Source of the DNA: Burkholderiales bacterium
GTDB taxonomy: Bacteria > Pseudomonadota > Gammaproteobacteria > Burkholderiales > Burkholderiaceae_C
Reading direction: 5' to 3'
Length of the DNA stretch: 6,464 bases
NCBI GenBank assembly: GCA_947462175.1
Contig: CANHOE010000158.1
Location: forward strand, 1 to 6,464
Shown here: one piece after another, positions 1-5,853 of the stretch
Layout: each line of letters begins with the position of its first letter
Numbering within the stretch: the stretch's first letter is position 1
Made by a program: the position numbers and the translations under genes
Notes under the pieces: model-generated
What the model was told of the DNA's origin: nothing
What the model saw: only the letters and a program-made list of their open reading frames with translations
Databases searched by the model: none

Positions 1-1
1 T

Positions 2-244
2 GGGTCGGGTCTGGGCTCGATCGTCGGGGCGGGGCGCGTGGAAACCGCCGCGCCGTCGGTCATTCCGAAGGCGCCGGCGCACGGCCTGAGGGCCGGCCAG
101 AGCGTCGTTCACACGAAGTTCGGCGAGGGCGTGATCGTCACCCTCGAGGGCAGCGGTGACGATGCCCGTGCCCAGGTCAACTTCGGCCGCCACGGGATGA
201 AGTGGTTGGCGCTTTCGGTGGCCAAGCTAACGCCCATCACTTAA
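2..244 (+). CDS. uvrD: UvrD-type DNA helicase II, C-terminal end (5' part outside window)
   Basis: This is the last 80 codons of a gene that enters from the left edge; the frame is open from base 2 and stops with TAA at 242-244. The visible part is a low-complexity linker of about 30 residues followed by a compact domain with the pattern of the UvrD/PcrA C-terminal Tudor-like domain: V-H-x-KFGEG (residues 43-49), an EG-x-G turn, A-x-VNF, then G-x-KWL-x-L and AKL near the end. In this family the domain follows the 3'-5' SF1 helicase core and is known to contact RNA polymerase and other partners in repair. The helicase motifs lie outside the window, so UvrD rather than Rep or PcrA is judged only from this tail. 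A GTG at 38 could be read as a start, but the codons before it are also open and the tail would not be a full protein. No terminator is evident after the stop. Confidence 0.85.
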   Translation, partial: GSGLGSIVGAGRVETAAPSVIPKAPAHGLRAGQSVVHTKFGEGVIVTLEGSGDDARAQVNFGRHGMKWLALSVAKLTPIT

Positions 245-436
245 ACGGTTTGGTGTTGGTTTGTTGCTGCCGAGGGCGTGGGGTGGGTCGCTGTGTGGAG
301 TGAAGTAAAGGGGGAGGGCCGAATCGGCTTGATCCGGAGCGATGTTCTGGTGAACCGGCCCGGAGGACATGAACGCAACACAGCGGCCCACCGCAGCGCT
401 CTCTCGCAGGCCTCAATGCTCAAACGCAACTGGGTC

Positions 437-1126
437 TCAACGCAGCAAGGGCTTCAAGGTCGGCCACACATTCGCCAGCATCGTCGGGTGCCCGACTTCC
501 GCCACATGGATGCGGTCGGCCTGGTACTGTGAATCAGGCACGCCGGCCATCAGAAATGGCACCAACGCGGCACCTTCGTCCTTCGCCACCGTGACGAACA
601 TCGCGGCCAGCTCGTCGTTGTACCGACGGCCGTAGTTCGGCGGGATCTGCACGCCGACCACCATCACCTTGGCGCCGGCTGCCTTGGCTGCCTGCGCCAT
701 CTGCTGCAGGTTGCTCAGGCTGCCCTTCAGCGGTAAGCCGCGCAGGCCGTCGTTGCCGCCAAGTTCCAGGATCACGTGCGTCGGGCGGTGCTGGGCCAGC
801 AGCGCTGGCAAGCGCGACAGGCCGCCGGACGTGGTGTCGCCGCTGACACTCGCGTTCACCACCCGGGTATCCATCTTCTCGCTGGCGAGTTTGCGCTCGA
901 GCAGCGAGACCCATCCACTGCCGCGCTTCAGGCCGTATTCGGCCGACAGGCTGTCGCCGACCACCAGCACGGTGTTGCGAGGGGCGTTTCCTCCGCTGGT
1001 GGCATGGGCCAGCGCGGCCACTGGCGTCTGTGACCAGGCCTGTTCGCCTGCGGCGACCAGACCGACCAGCGCGGTACAGTGGATCAGTCGATGCAACCAA
1101 TTCCTGCGGGCGGGGTCGATCTGCAT
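437..1126 (-). CDS. tesA: GDSL/SGNH arylesterase / acyl-CoA thioesterase I-like, exported
   Basis: This is an SGNH-hydrolase of the TesA family (thioesterase I / lysophospholipase L1 / arylesterase), which hydrolyses acyl esters and thioesters in the periplasm. Numbered from the ATG at 1126 (229 aa), all four blocks are present: GDSL with the nucleophile Ser59, Gly96 in S-G-D-T-T, GGND with Asn125, and D-R-I-H with Asp204 and His207. The His is followed by V-A-E instead of the usual proline-containing stretch. The N-terminus has basic residues including R-R-N-W-L, a modestly hydrophobic segment (about 14-27) and a possible cleavage site near A-W-S-Q, so export is likely; the RR-x-W-L pattern is Tat-like. 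The start is uncertain. In-frame ATGs at 1198 and 1213 would add 24 or 29 polar residues and overlap the divergent ybbA start. I prefer 1126 because it places the export signal at the end. No start has a strong ribosome binding site. Divergent tesA-ybbA pairing is also known in E. coli. Confidence 0.88.
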   Translation of the reverse strand: MQIDPARRNWLHRLIHCTALVGLVAAGEQAWSQTPVAALAHATSGGNAPRNTVLVVGDSLSAEYGLKRGSGWVSLLERKLASEKMDTRVVNASVSGDTTSGGLSRLPALLAQHRPTHVILELGGNDGLRGLPLKGSLSNLQQMAQAAKAAGAKVMVVGVQIPPNYGRRYNDELAAMFVTVAKDEGAALVPFLMAGVPDSQYQADRIHVAEVGHPTMLANVWPTLKPLLR

Positions 1127-1140
1127 CGCTGCAGAACTTC

Positions 1141-1155
1141 GCGGTGACTCACCGC
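1141..1155. promoter_or_regulatory. 15-bp dyad between tesA and ybbA, candidate operator
   Basis: Bases 1141-1147 (GCGGTGA) and 1149-1155 (TCACCGC) form a perfect 7-bp inverted repeat around a single central base. It lies 14 bases upstream of the preferred tesA start (1126) and 41 bases upstream of the ybbA start (1197), where a shared regulator of two divergent genes could bind. If tesA instead starts at 1198, the dyad is inside its coding sequence. No regulator is recognised and no clear -35/-10 pair was seen beside it. As RNA it could not form a normal hairpin, because the one-base loop is too tight, so a DNA-binding site is the better reading. Confidence 0.35.
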
Positions 1156-1196
1156 AGGTCGCCTGTTTCCTTGCTTTCTGTTGTTTCCAGTCATTC

Positions 1197-1883
1197 ATGT
1201 CCGATCCCATCATCGCCGTCGATCACATCACCAAGCAAGTGCCCGATCCGGGTGGTCCTTTGACCATCCTGCACGACATCAGTTTCACGCTCTTGCGCCA
1301 GCAATCGGCGGCTATCGTTGGCGCCTCCGGGTCAGGCAAGAGCACGTTGCTGTCGATCATCGCCGGGTTGGATACGCCGACGACCGGCAGCGTTCGCCTG
1401 GCGGGTACCGATTTGTTCAGTCTGGATGAGGACGCTCGCGCTGCGGTGAGGGCGGCCCACGTCGGTTTCGTGTTCCAGAGCTTCCAGCTGCTGGGCAACC
1501 TGAGCGCGATCGAGAACGTGATGCTGCCGCTGGAATTGCAAGGCCGCAGCGATGCCCGGATTCGGGCCACCGAGATGCTGCGCCGGGTCGGTCTGGGCGA
1601 CCGGTTGCGGCACTACCCGAAGGTGTTGTCCGGTGGCGAGCAACAGCGCGTGGCGCTGGCGCGTGCTTTCGTCGTGCAGCCGGCTGTGCTGCTTGCCGAC
1701 GAGCCCACCGGCAGCCTGGATTTCGCCACCGGCGAGCGCGTGATGGAGTTGATGTTCGAACTGAACCGCGAAACTGGCACGACGCTGGTCCTGGTGACCC
1801 ACGACCGCACGGTGGCTGCGCGTTGCGACCGGCAACTGCGCATCGATGCCGGTCGGGTCGAACTGGACACGGCGCCCGTTTGA
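1197..1883 (+). CDS. ybbA: ABC transporter ATP-binding protein, YbbA/LolD/MacB-type
   Basis: This is a complete 228-aa nucleotide-binding subunit. Visible motifs are Walker A GASGSGKST (42-50), Q-loop FVFQSFQL with Gln94, ABC signature LSGGEQQ (144-150), Walker B VLLADEP with Asp168 and Glu169, a D-loop SLD, and the H-loop THD with His202. The Q-loop and signature wording match the LolD/MacB/YbbA branch, whose ATPases power FtsX-like permeases that act on envelope lipids, lipoproteins or peptides from the cytoplasmic face, often without moving substrate through the membrane. The ATG at 1197 gives the usual short N-terminus (MSDPIIAVDHITK); the frame is open further upstream, but that would run antisense through tesA. 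The gene is divergent from the esterase gene, as ybbA is from tesA in E. coli. No permease gene follows: the next gene is convergent, 19 bases beyond the stop. The assignment to YbbA rests on that neighbourhood and on overall similarity, and the substrate is unknown. Confidence 0.88.
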   Translation: MSDPIIAVDHITKQVPDPGGPLTILHDISFTLLRQQSAAIVGASGSGKSTLLSIIAGLDTPTTGSVRLAGTDLFSLDEDARAAVRAAHVGFVFQSFQLLGNLSAIENVMLPLELQGRSDARIRATEMLRRVGLGDRLRHYPKVLSGGEQQRVALARAFVVQPAVLLADEPTGSLDFATGERVMELMFELNRETGTTLVLVTHDRTVAARCDRQLRIDAGRVELDTAPV

Positions 1884-1894
1884 CGAGGGCGCCG
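1870..1894. terminator. Hairpin between convergent ybbA and isomerase genes, possible two-way terminator
   Basis: CGGCGCCC (1870-1877) and GGGCGCCG (1887-1894) pair perfectly over 8 bp with a 9-base loop that contains the ybbA stop codon. The position between two convergent stop codons (1883 and 1903) suits a shared terminator. Neither strand shows a U-tract after the stem, so a classical Rho-independent terminator is not shown; it may only block 3' exonucleases or act with Rho. Confidence 0.42.
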
Positions 1895-1902
1895 GGAGGA
1901 CG

Positions 1903-2700
1903 TCAGTTGGCGAACTTGTAGTCCGTCTTGTACTTGGCGCGGATGTCGTCGCGAAACTTGGCGATCTTCATCTGACCGAGCTTCTGCTCGATCTGTGGCC
2001 GCACTTCGGCCAGCGACGGTGGCTGCGCTTCGCGGGTGTCTTCGAGCCGGATGATGTGCCAGCCGAACTGCGACTTCACGGGCTGATCGGTCATTTCACC
2101 CTTCTTCAGCTTGAGCAATGCCTGACCAAACTCGGGCACGTAGACATTCGGGCTCGCAAAATCGAGATCACCGCCGTTCTCGCCCGAGCCGGTGTCCTTT
2201 GAATCCTTCTTGGCCACGTCTTCGAACTTGGCGCCGGCCTTGATCTGAGCGATCAGCGCCTTGGCCTGGTTTTCGGTGTCGACCAGGATGTGCCGCGCGC
2301 GGTACTCGGTGCCACTGGCTCCGGTCGACTTCGCATACTCGGCCTGGATTTCGGCCTCGGTCACAGGGTGGGTGGCCTGATATTGGGTGAACAACTCGCG
2401 GATCAGGATGGTCTGACGGGCAAATTCCATCTGCACCTTGTAATCGGCCTTGCCCTGAAATCCACGCTTCTCGGCTTCTTGCACGAACATCTCGCGCAGC
2501 ACAACCTCGTCGCGAACCTGGGTTTCCAGTTCAGGTGTGCGGCGTTGCTGGCCCTGCTTCAGGATCTGATCCATGAGCGAATCGACGCGTGCCTTGGGTA
2601 CGGCCTTGCCATTGACGATGGCAATGTTCTGCGCCACGGCCGGCAGCGCGATCAACAGGGCGGCGGCGAGCGCGGTGGTGGTGGTGAGCAACTTGTTCAT
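1903..2700 (-). CDS. Exported parvulin-type peptidyl-prolyl cis-trans isomerase (SurA/PrsA-like)
   Basis: This is a complete 265-aa protein with a clear Sec signal peptide: Lys3, a hydrophobic stretch of about residues 8-20, and an A-V-A cleavage site before Gln24. The mature N-terminal part (about 25-125) is a charged, helical SurA-N-like chaperone region starting IAIVNGKAVP. The parvulin rotamase domain covers about 132-222, from the R-A-R-H-I-L-V strand (His137) through a Gly-rich loop with GGDLD (176-180), the F-G-x-A-L-L-K-L-K-K-G segment, and G-W-H-I-I-R-L-E near 213-220. A charged tail follows. Family members isomerise X-Pro bonds and assist folding of periplasmic or outer-membrane proteins. 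There is only one parvulin domain, against two in E. coli SurA, so I do not use that symbol. It is the last gene of the minus-strand cluster, 118 bases after bolA. No strong Shine-Dalgarno sequence precedes the ATG. Confidence 0.93.
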   Translation of the reverse strand: MNKLLTTTTALAAALLIALPAVAQNIAIVNGKAVPKARVDSLMDQILKQGQQRRTPELETQVRDEVVLREMFVQEAEKRGFQGKADYKVQMEFARQTILIRELFTQYQATHPVTEAEIQAEYAKSTGASGTEYRARHILVDTENQAKALIAQIKAGAKFEDVAKKDSKDTGSGENGGDLDFASPNVYVPEFGQALLKLKKGEMTDQPVKSQFGWHIIRLEDTREAQPPSLAEVRPQIEQKLGQMKIAKFRDDIRAKYKTDYKFAN

Positions 2701-2762
2701 GGGGTGAGGCTTTCAGCTCATGTGGAGACGGGGCTTGACCGAGCGGTATTCAACTGCAACGG

Positions 2763-2784
2763 TGCTGCGGGGACTGACGCAGCA
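2763..2784 (-). terminator. Hairpin in the bolA-isomerase gap, possible terminator or attenuator
   Basis: TGCTGCG (2763-2769) and CGCAGCA (2778-2784) pair perfectly over 7 bp with an 8-base loop. On the minus strand it lies 34 bases after the bolA stop and 62 bases before the isomerase start. The sequence after the stem (GTTGCAGTTGAA on the minus strand) has only scattered T residues, so a strong intrinsic terminator is not shown. Partial termination or an RNA-processing stop separating bolA from the isomerase gene is possible. Confidence 0.3.
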
Positions 2785-2795
2785 GGCGCCAGCAA

Positions 2796-2814
2796 GGGGG
2801 GGGCGGGAGCAGGG
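2796..2814 (+). other. G-rich tract with G-quadruplex pattern
   Basis: A run of eight G (2796-2803) is followed by GGG at 2805-2807 and GGG at 2812-2814. This allows four GGG runs with loops of 2, 1 and 4 bases, which fits the usual quadruplex pattern. It lies on the template strand for the bolA-isomerase transcript, just after the bolA stop; the RNA itself would carry C-runs. The eight-base homopolymer is also a possible slippage site, but it is outside any coding region. A role is not shown. Confidence 0.4.
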
Positions 2815-2818
2815 CGTG

Positions 2819-3085
2819 TCAAGCCTCGCCTGGGGCGCGCGCCTCGATGACAAGAGCGTGAATGCCAGCCTGCATTTGCGCCTTCAAGGCATCATAAACG
2901 AGGCGATGTCGAGCCACCCGATTCAGCCCGGTAAAGCATTCACTGACCAGACGAACAGTGTAGTGACTGCCCTCGCGAGCACCGGCGTGCCCGGCATGCA
3001 GGTGGCTGTCGTCCTGAAGCATGAACTCGGTGGGCTGCAGCGCCACCCGCAGGGCCGCTTCGATGCGCTCAGGAAGCTGGCTCAT
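2819..3085 (-). CDS. bolA: BolA family protein
   Basis: This is a complete 88-aa BolA-fold protein, the usual size for the family. It starts MSQLPERIEAAL as the first helix, then has a D-D-S-H-L-H-A-G-H segment (25-33) with several histidines, a central strand HYTVRLVS (41-48), the F-x-G-L turn, and the helix R-x-x-R-H-R-L-V-Y (about 56-64) carrying the conserved His60. It ends with a G-I-H-A-L strand (His76) and a short tail. BolA proteins bind monothiol glutaredoxins and share a [2Fe-2S] cluster through conserved histidines, and they also influence cell shape and stress responses; no glutaredoxin gene is in the window. The ATG at 3085 is 22 bases after the yciB stop, so the two genes are probably cotranscribed. 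Which BolA subfamily (BolA, IbaG or other) cannot be settled here, so the symbol is used in the family sense. Confidence 0.9.
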   Translation of the reverse strand: MSQLPERIEAALRVALQPTEFMLQDDSHLHAGHAGAREGSHYTVRLVSECFTGLNRVARHRLVYDALKAQMQAGIHALVIEARAPGEA

Positions 3086-3107
3086 GGCTGAGATCCGATA
3101 AGTCGGT

Positions 3108-3752
3108 TCATCGCGCCGGAGGCTGAGAGTCGACTTCGTCAGCCGCGAGGTAGCGGCTCAGGTACAAGCCCTGCGCCAGCATGAACACCAGCATCAGGCC
3201 CATGCTGCCAAACAGCTTGAAGTTGACCCAGGCGTCGGTCGAGTACTGCGATGCGACATAACGATTCAAAACACCCATCATCACGAAGAACGCGATCCAA
3301 GCCCAGTTCAGGCGCGCCCAAAGGGGATCGGGAAGGCTCAACTGCTCGCCCAACATCTTGCGAGGCAAGTTCTTGCCAAACAGCGCCGCACTGCCCCACA
3401 AGCCCAGAGCCATGGCCCAATAAAGAACGGTCGGCTTCCACTTGATGAAGTCCTCACTGTGGAACCAGACGGTCGCGCCGCCCAGCACGACGACCAGCAC
3501 GAGGCTGACCCACAGCATCGTGTCGATCTTCTTGCCGCGGATCAGCAGGAATGCGATCTGAGCCAGCGTGGCAACGATGACCACCACCGTGGCCAGCAGA
3601 ACCGGCGCTTCGTTCACACCGACCACACCGCCAGAGACGATGAACCCGAAATGCTCTGTGGCGAACGCGGCGGCCCAGTCCTTGTGGGCTTCTGCGTACT
3701 TGAAGGTGCCGAAGAAAAACAGGATCGGCAGGAAATCGAGCAGCAGTTTCAT
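3108..3752 (-). CDS. yciB: Inner membrane septation protein A family (YciB/IspZ)
   Basis: This is a complete 214-aa polytopic inner-membrane protein. The family hallmarks are the opening MKLLLDFLPI-L-F-F, the D-T-M-L-W-V-S-L segment (77-84), G-G-A-T (91-94), F-I-K-W-K-P-T-V-L-Y-W (102-112), G-K-N-L (126-129), and the late A-W-V-N-F-K-L-F-G (174-182). Likely membrane segments are about 3-19, 50-71, 77-97, 107-125, 149-166 and 178-197. Members were linked to septation in Shigella and to envelope integrity in E. coli; their biochemical activity is not established. E. coli YciB is about 179 aa, and the extra length here is mostly a segment of about 30 residues between the first membrane segment and the next (roughly 20-50). 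The ATG at 3752 is chosen because the family motif begins there; an upstream ATG at 3851 would add 33 basic residues and overlap msrB. No clear ribosome binding site precedes it. Confidence 0.92.
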   Translation of the reverse strand: MKLLLDFLPILFFFGTFKYAEAHKDWAAAFATEHFGFIVSGGVVGVNEAPVLLATVVVIVATLAQIAFLLIRGKKIDTMLWVSLVLVVVLGGATVWFHSEDFIKWKPTVLYWAMALGLWGSAALFGKNLPRKMLGEQLSLPDPLWARLNWAWIAFFVMMGVLNRYVASQYSTDAWVNFKLFGSMGLMLVFMLAQGLYLSRYLAADEVDSQPPAR

Positions 3753-3808
3753 GGATTTTTGGGGAGTAACGCCGAGCCTGCGAGATGCAGTCCGGGGAGC
3801 GGGCTTTG

Positions 3809-4219
3809 TCAGACGAGAGGTTCGAAGTCTATCGAAGCCGAATTGATACAAAAGCGTTCGCCGGTCGGGACCGGCCCGTCGTTGAACACATGTCCCAGGT
3901 GTGATCCGCAGGTGTTGCAGCGCACCTCAATGCGTGTCATGCCGTGGCTGCGGTCGACGAGGCGCTCTATCACGGTGCTGTTGATCGGCTTCGAGTAGCT
4001 GGGCCAGCCACAGCCGGCGTCGAACTTGGTGTCGGCCTCGAAAAGCGGTGTGCCGCAGCCAATGCAGTTGTAGCGGCCTGCGTCCCAGTGGTCCCAGTAC
4101 TTGCCGCTGAAGGCTCGTTCGGTACCCGCCTGTCGAGCGACCTCGTACTGCGTCGCATCGAGCTGCGCACGCCATTCGGCGTCGGTCCTCTGAATGGCAC
4201 GGGGTTTGTCGTCTTTCAT
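3809..4219 (-). CDS. msrB: Peptide-methionine (R)-S-oxide reductase MsrB
   Basis: This is a complete 136-aa MsrB, the usual single-domain size. It reduces the R epimer of methionine sulfoxide in proteins, normally using thioredoxin. Visible features are the zinc-binding pairs C-I-G-C (Cys52, Cys55) and C-N-T-C (Cys101, Cys104), G-C-G-W-P-S (69-74) with Cys70 as the likely resolving cysteine, G-S-H-L-G-H-V-F (105-112), and the catalytic R-F-C-I-N-S motif with Cys124. All residues expected for the zinc-containing class with a recycling cysteine are present. There is no N-terminal export signal, so it should be cytoplasmic. The start is supported by a good ribosome binding site. It lies 24 bases after selO and 56 bases before yciB on the same strand. 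The pairing with selO suggests a role in oxidative-damage repair. Confidence 0.96.
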   Translation of the reverse strand: MKDDKPRAIQRTDAEWRAQLDATQYEVARQAGTERAFSGKYWDHWDAGRYNCIGCGTPLFEADTKFDAGCGWPSYSKPINSTVIERLVDRSHGMTRIEVRCNTCGSHLGHVFNDGPVPTGERFCINSASIDFEPLV

Positions 4220-4226
4220 TCAGGAT

Positions 4227-4231
4227 TCCTC
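4227..4231 (-). promoter_or_regulatory. Shine-Dalgarno site of msrB
   Basis: On the minus strand GAGGA lies 7 bases before the ATG at 4219, in the short gap after selO. It is the clearest ribosome binding site among the minus-strand genes here and supports both this start and translation of msrB from a shared selO-msrB message. Confidence 0.6.
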
Positions 4232-4243
4232 ACGAACGATCAA

Positions 4244-5758
4244 TCACGATGAGCAGGACACTTCGATGTGCTGTGCCCAGTCCGGGGGAAAGTCGGCATC
4301 GGCCGAGGTGTCATGCCGTTCGTCAAACGGATTCTCCAGAACTTTCAGCAGCCGCTGCACTTCCGAGAAATCGCCGGCCTGTGCCTGGCGTATCGCCGAC
4401 TCGGCCAGGTGATTTCGCAGCACCACGCCCGGGTTGACGCGGTTCATGGCGGCGGATCGTTGTTCGTCGTCGCTGTTTTCCGCGCGCAGTCTTTCGGCGT
4501 AGGCACTCGACCAGCGTTCCTGGAACGCTGAGTCATTGAACAGACCCATGACAAGGATGTTGTCTGCGCCCGCAGCGGTGCTGAATGTCGACAGGCGCCG
4601 GAACAGGATGGTGTGGTCGGTCTGCTCATGAGCCATCTGCTTCATCAACGACTCGATCAGGCTCGCGTCTTCCTTTTGAGCGGTCGCAAAACCGCATTTC
4701 AGGCGCAGGCGGCGGCGCATCGCGTTGGCGAAACTCTGCTTGTACGACTCGAGCACTTCCAGCGCGGCGTCGCCGTGGTCGTGACCGATCAATGGCATCA
4801 GACCTTGCGCCAGCGCATGCAGGTTCCAGAAGCCGACATTGGGCTGGCTGGCATAGGCATACCGGCCCTGTCGATCGGTGTGGTTGCAGATGTGGTCCGG
4901 GTCGTGGCCATCGAGAAAGCCGAACGGGCCGTAATCAATGGTCAAACCGAGGATCGACATGTTGTCAGTGTTCATCACGCCGTGGCAGAAACCAACGGCC
5001 TGCCAGTGCGCCATCAGCTCGGCAGTGCGCTGCGCAACCGCGCTGAGCAGCGCCACATAGGGTTGCGGCTTGTCACCGCATTCGGGATAGTGATGCGCGA
5101 TGACAAAGTCAGCCAGGCGCCGCAAGGTATCTGTATCACGCTGCTGTGCAAAGTGCTCGAAATGGCCGAAGCGGATGAAGCTCGGGGCCACCCGCGTCAC
5201 GACCGCTGCGGTTTCGAGGGCTTCGCGCAGAACTGGCATGGGCGAGCCGGTGATGCAAAGCGCACGGGTGGTCGGAATACCGAGGCCATGCATCGCCTCC
5301 GAGCACAGGAATTCGCGAATCGACGAGCGCAGCACCGCTCGGCCGTCGCCCATGCGCGAATACGGCGTCATCCCGGCGCCTTTCAGCTGCAATTCCTGCG
5401 GGCCGCTGGGTGTGTCGATCTCGCCCAGCGACAGGGCGCGCCCATCGCCAAGTTGACCCGCCCACACACCGAACTGATGGCCGCTGTAAACGCTGGCCAA
5501 CGGGCGCATGCCCGGCCACAAGGCGTTGCCGCTGAAAACCGCGAGGGCGTTCAGGTCGGCTCGCGTCTGCCAACCCGCAGGCAGGCCGAGCAGCTCGGCG
5601 CATGAATCGCTGTGCGCCACCCAGTGCGGCGCGGGCAGCGGTTGAGGGGGCAACTCCGTGTGGAACTCGGCACCCAGTGCGTGAAACCGGTTGCGCCAGT
5701 TCCAGTCCGGCCCCGCAGCCAAGGTGTTGACCGGGGTGATGGTGCCATGAAGAGTCAT
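4244..5758 (-). CDS. selO: Protein adenylyltransferase SelO (YdiU/UPF0061 family)
   Basis: This is a complete 504-aa member of the SelO family, a protein-kinase-like fold that binds ATP upside down and transfers AMP to Ser, Thr or Tyr of target proteins; the family has a role in redox homeostasis. Visible features are S-G-H-Q-F-G (92-97), G-Q-L-G-D-G-R-A (101-108), Q-L-K-G-A-G (124-129) with the likely nucleotide-binding Lys126, T-P-Y-S-R-M-G-D-G-R-A-V-L-R-S (131-145), H-G-V-M-N-T-D-N (259-266) with Asp265/Asn266, and D-Y-G-P (275-278) with the metal-binding Asp275. The C-terminus ends C-S-S; Cys502 sits where eukaryotic SelO has selenocysteine, and Cys291 could be its disulfide partner as described for E. 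coli YdiU. Length is close to bacterial homologues (E. coli 478 aa). It is the first gene of the minus-strand cluster, divergent from the acyl-CoA synthetase gene. The start at 5758 has only a weak AGG upstream; a slightly different start is possible. Confidence 0.96.
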   Translation of the reverse strand: MTLHGTITPVNTLAAGPDWNWRNRFHALGAEFHTELPPQPLPAPHWVAHSDSCAELLGLPAGWQTRADLNALAVFSGNALWPGMRPLASVYSGHQFGVWAGQLGDGRALSLGEIDTPSGPQELQLKGAGMTPYSRMGDGRAVLRSSIREFLCSEAMHGLGIPTTRALCITGSPMPVLREALETAAVVTRVAPSFIRFGHFEHFAQQRDTDTLRRLADFVIAHHYPECGDKPQPYVALLSAVAQRTAELMAHWQAVGFCHGVMNTDNMSILGLTIDYGPFGFLDGHDPDHICNHTDRQGRYAYASQPNVGFWNLHALAQGLMPLIGHDHGDAALEVLESYKQSFANAMRRRLRLKCGFATAQKEDASLIESLMKQMAHEQTDHTILFRRLSTFSTAAGADNILVMGLFNDSAFQERWSSAYAERLRAENSDDEQRSAAMNRVNPGVVLRNHLAESAIRQAQAGDFSEVQRLLKVLENPFDERHDTSADADFPPDWAQHIEVSCSS

Positions 5759-5853
5759 TGGGCCTAGTGTATTCAGGCACCCATGTCAGCGTGCAAACAG
5801 GGGTCAACCCGAGCCATCTCAGCGAAGCAGCCCACCCTGCGTCTGGCTACTTA

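Noticed and set aside
245..436. Gap between uvrD and tesA, checked for a terminator, small RNA, tRNA or small gene.
   Set aside because: Only short GC-rich repeats such as GGCCGAATCGGC were seen, with no proper stem-loop, U-tract, tRNA shape or supported coding frame.
369..635. Open frame of 88 codons on the plus strand with GGAGG just before its ATG.
   Set aside because: The GGAGG is only 2 bases from the ATG, too close for good initiation, and most of the frame is antisense to the well-supported tesA gene. The translation resembles no known family.
669..1196. Upstream extension of the ybbA reading frame, open for 176 further codons.
   Set aside because: It is antisense to tesA and has no ABC-transporter content; the family N-terminus begins at the ATG at 1197.
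2290..2850. Open frame of 186 codons on the plus strand across the isomerase gene and the following gap.
   Set aside because: It is antisense to the parvulin gene, with no family resemblance and no clear ribosome binding site.
3753..3851. Longer yciB start adding 33 basic residues.
   Set aside because: The added part overlaps the end of msrB and lacks family similarity, while the ATG at 3752 starts the conserved MKLLLDF motif.
3459..3998. Open frame of 179 codons on the plus strand, very rich in charged residues.
   Set aside because: It covers the reverse of yciB and msrB, both of which are certain; its composition reflects complementary codons.
4613..5605. Open frame of 330 codons on the plus strand inside selO.
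   Set aside because: It is antisense to a complete SelO with all family motifs. Long antisense frames are common in GC-rich genes because stop codons are rare, and the translation shows no recognisable domain.
5801..5810. Short palindrome GGGTCAACCC overlapping a -35-like box upstream of selO.
   Set aside because: Two 4-bp arms are expected by chance at this GC content, and there is no suitable -10 box to support a promoter.
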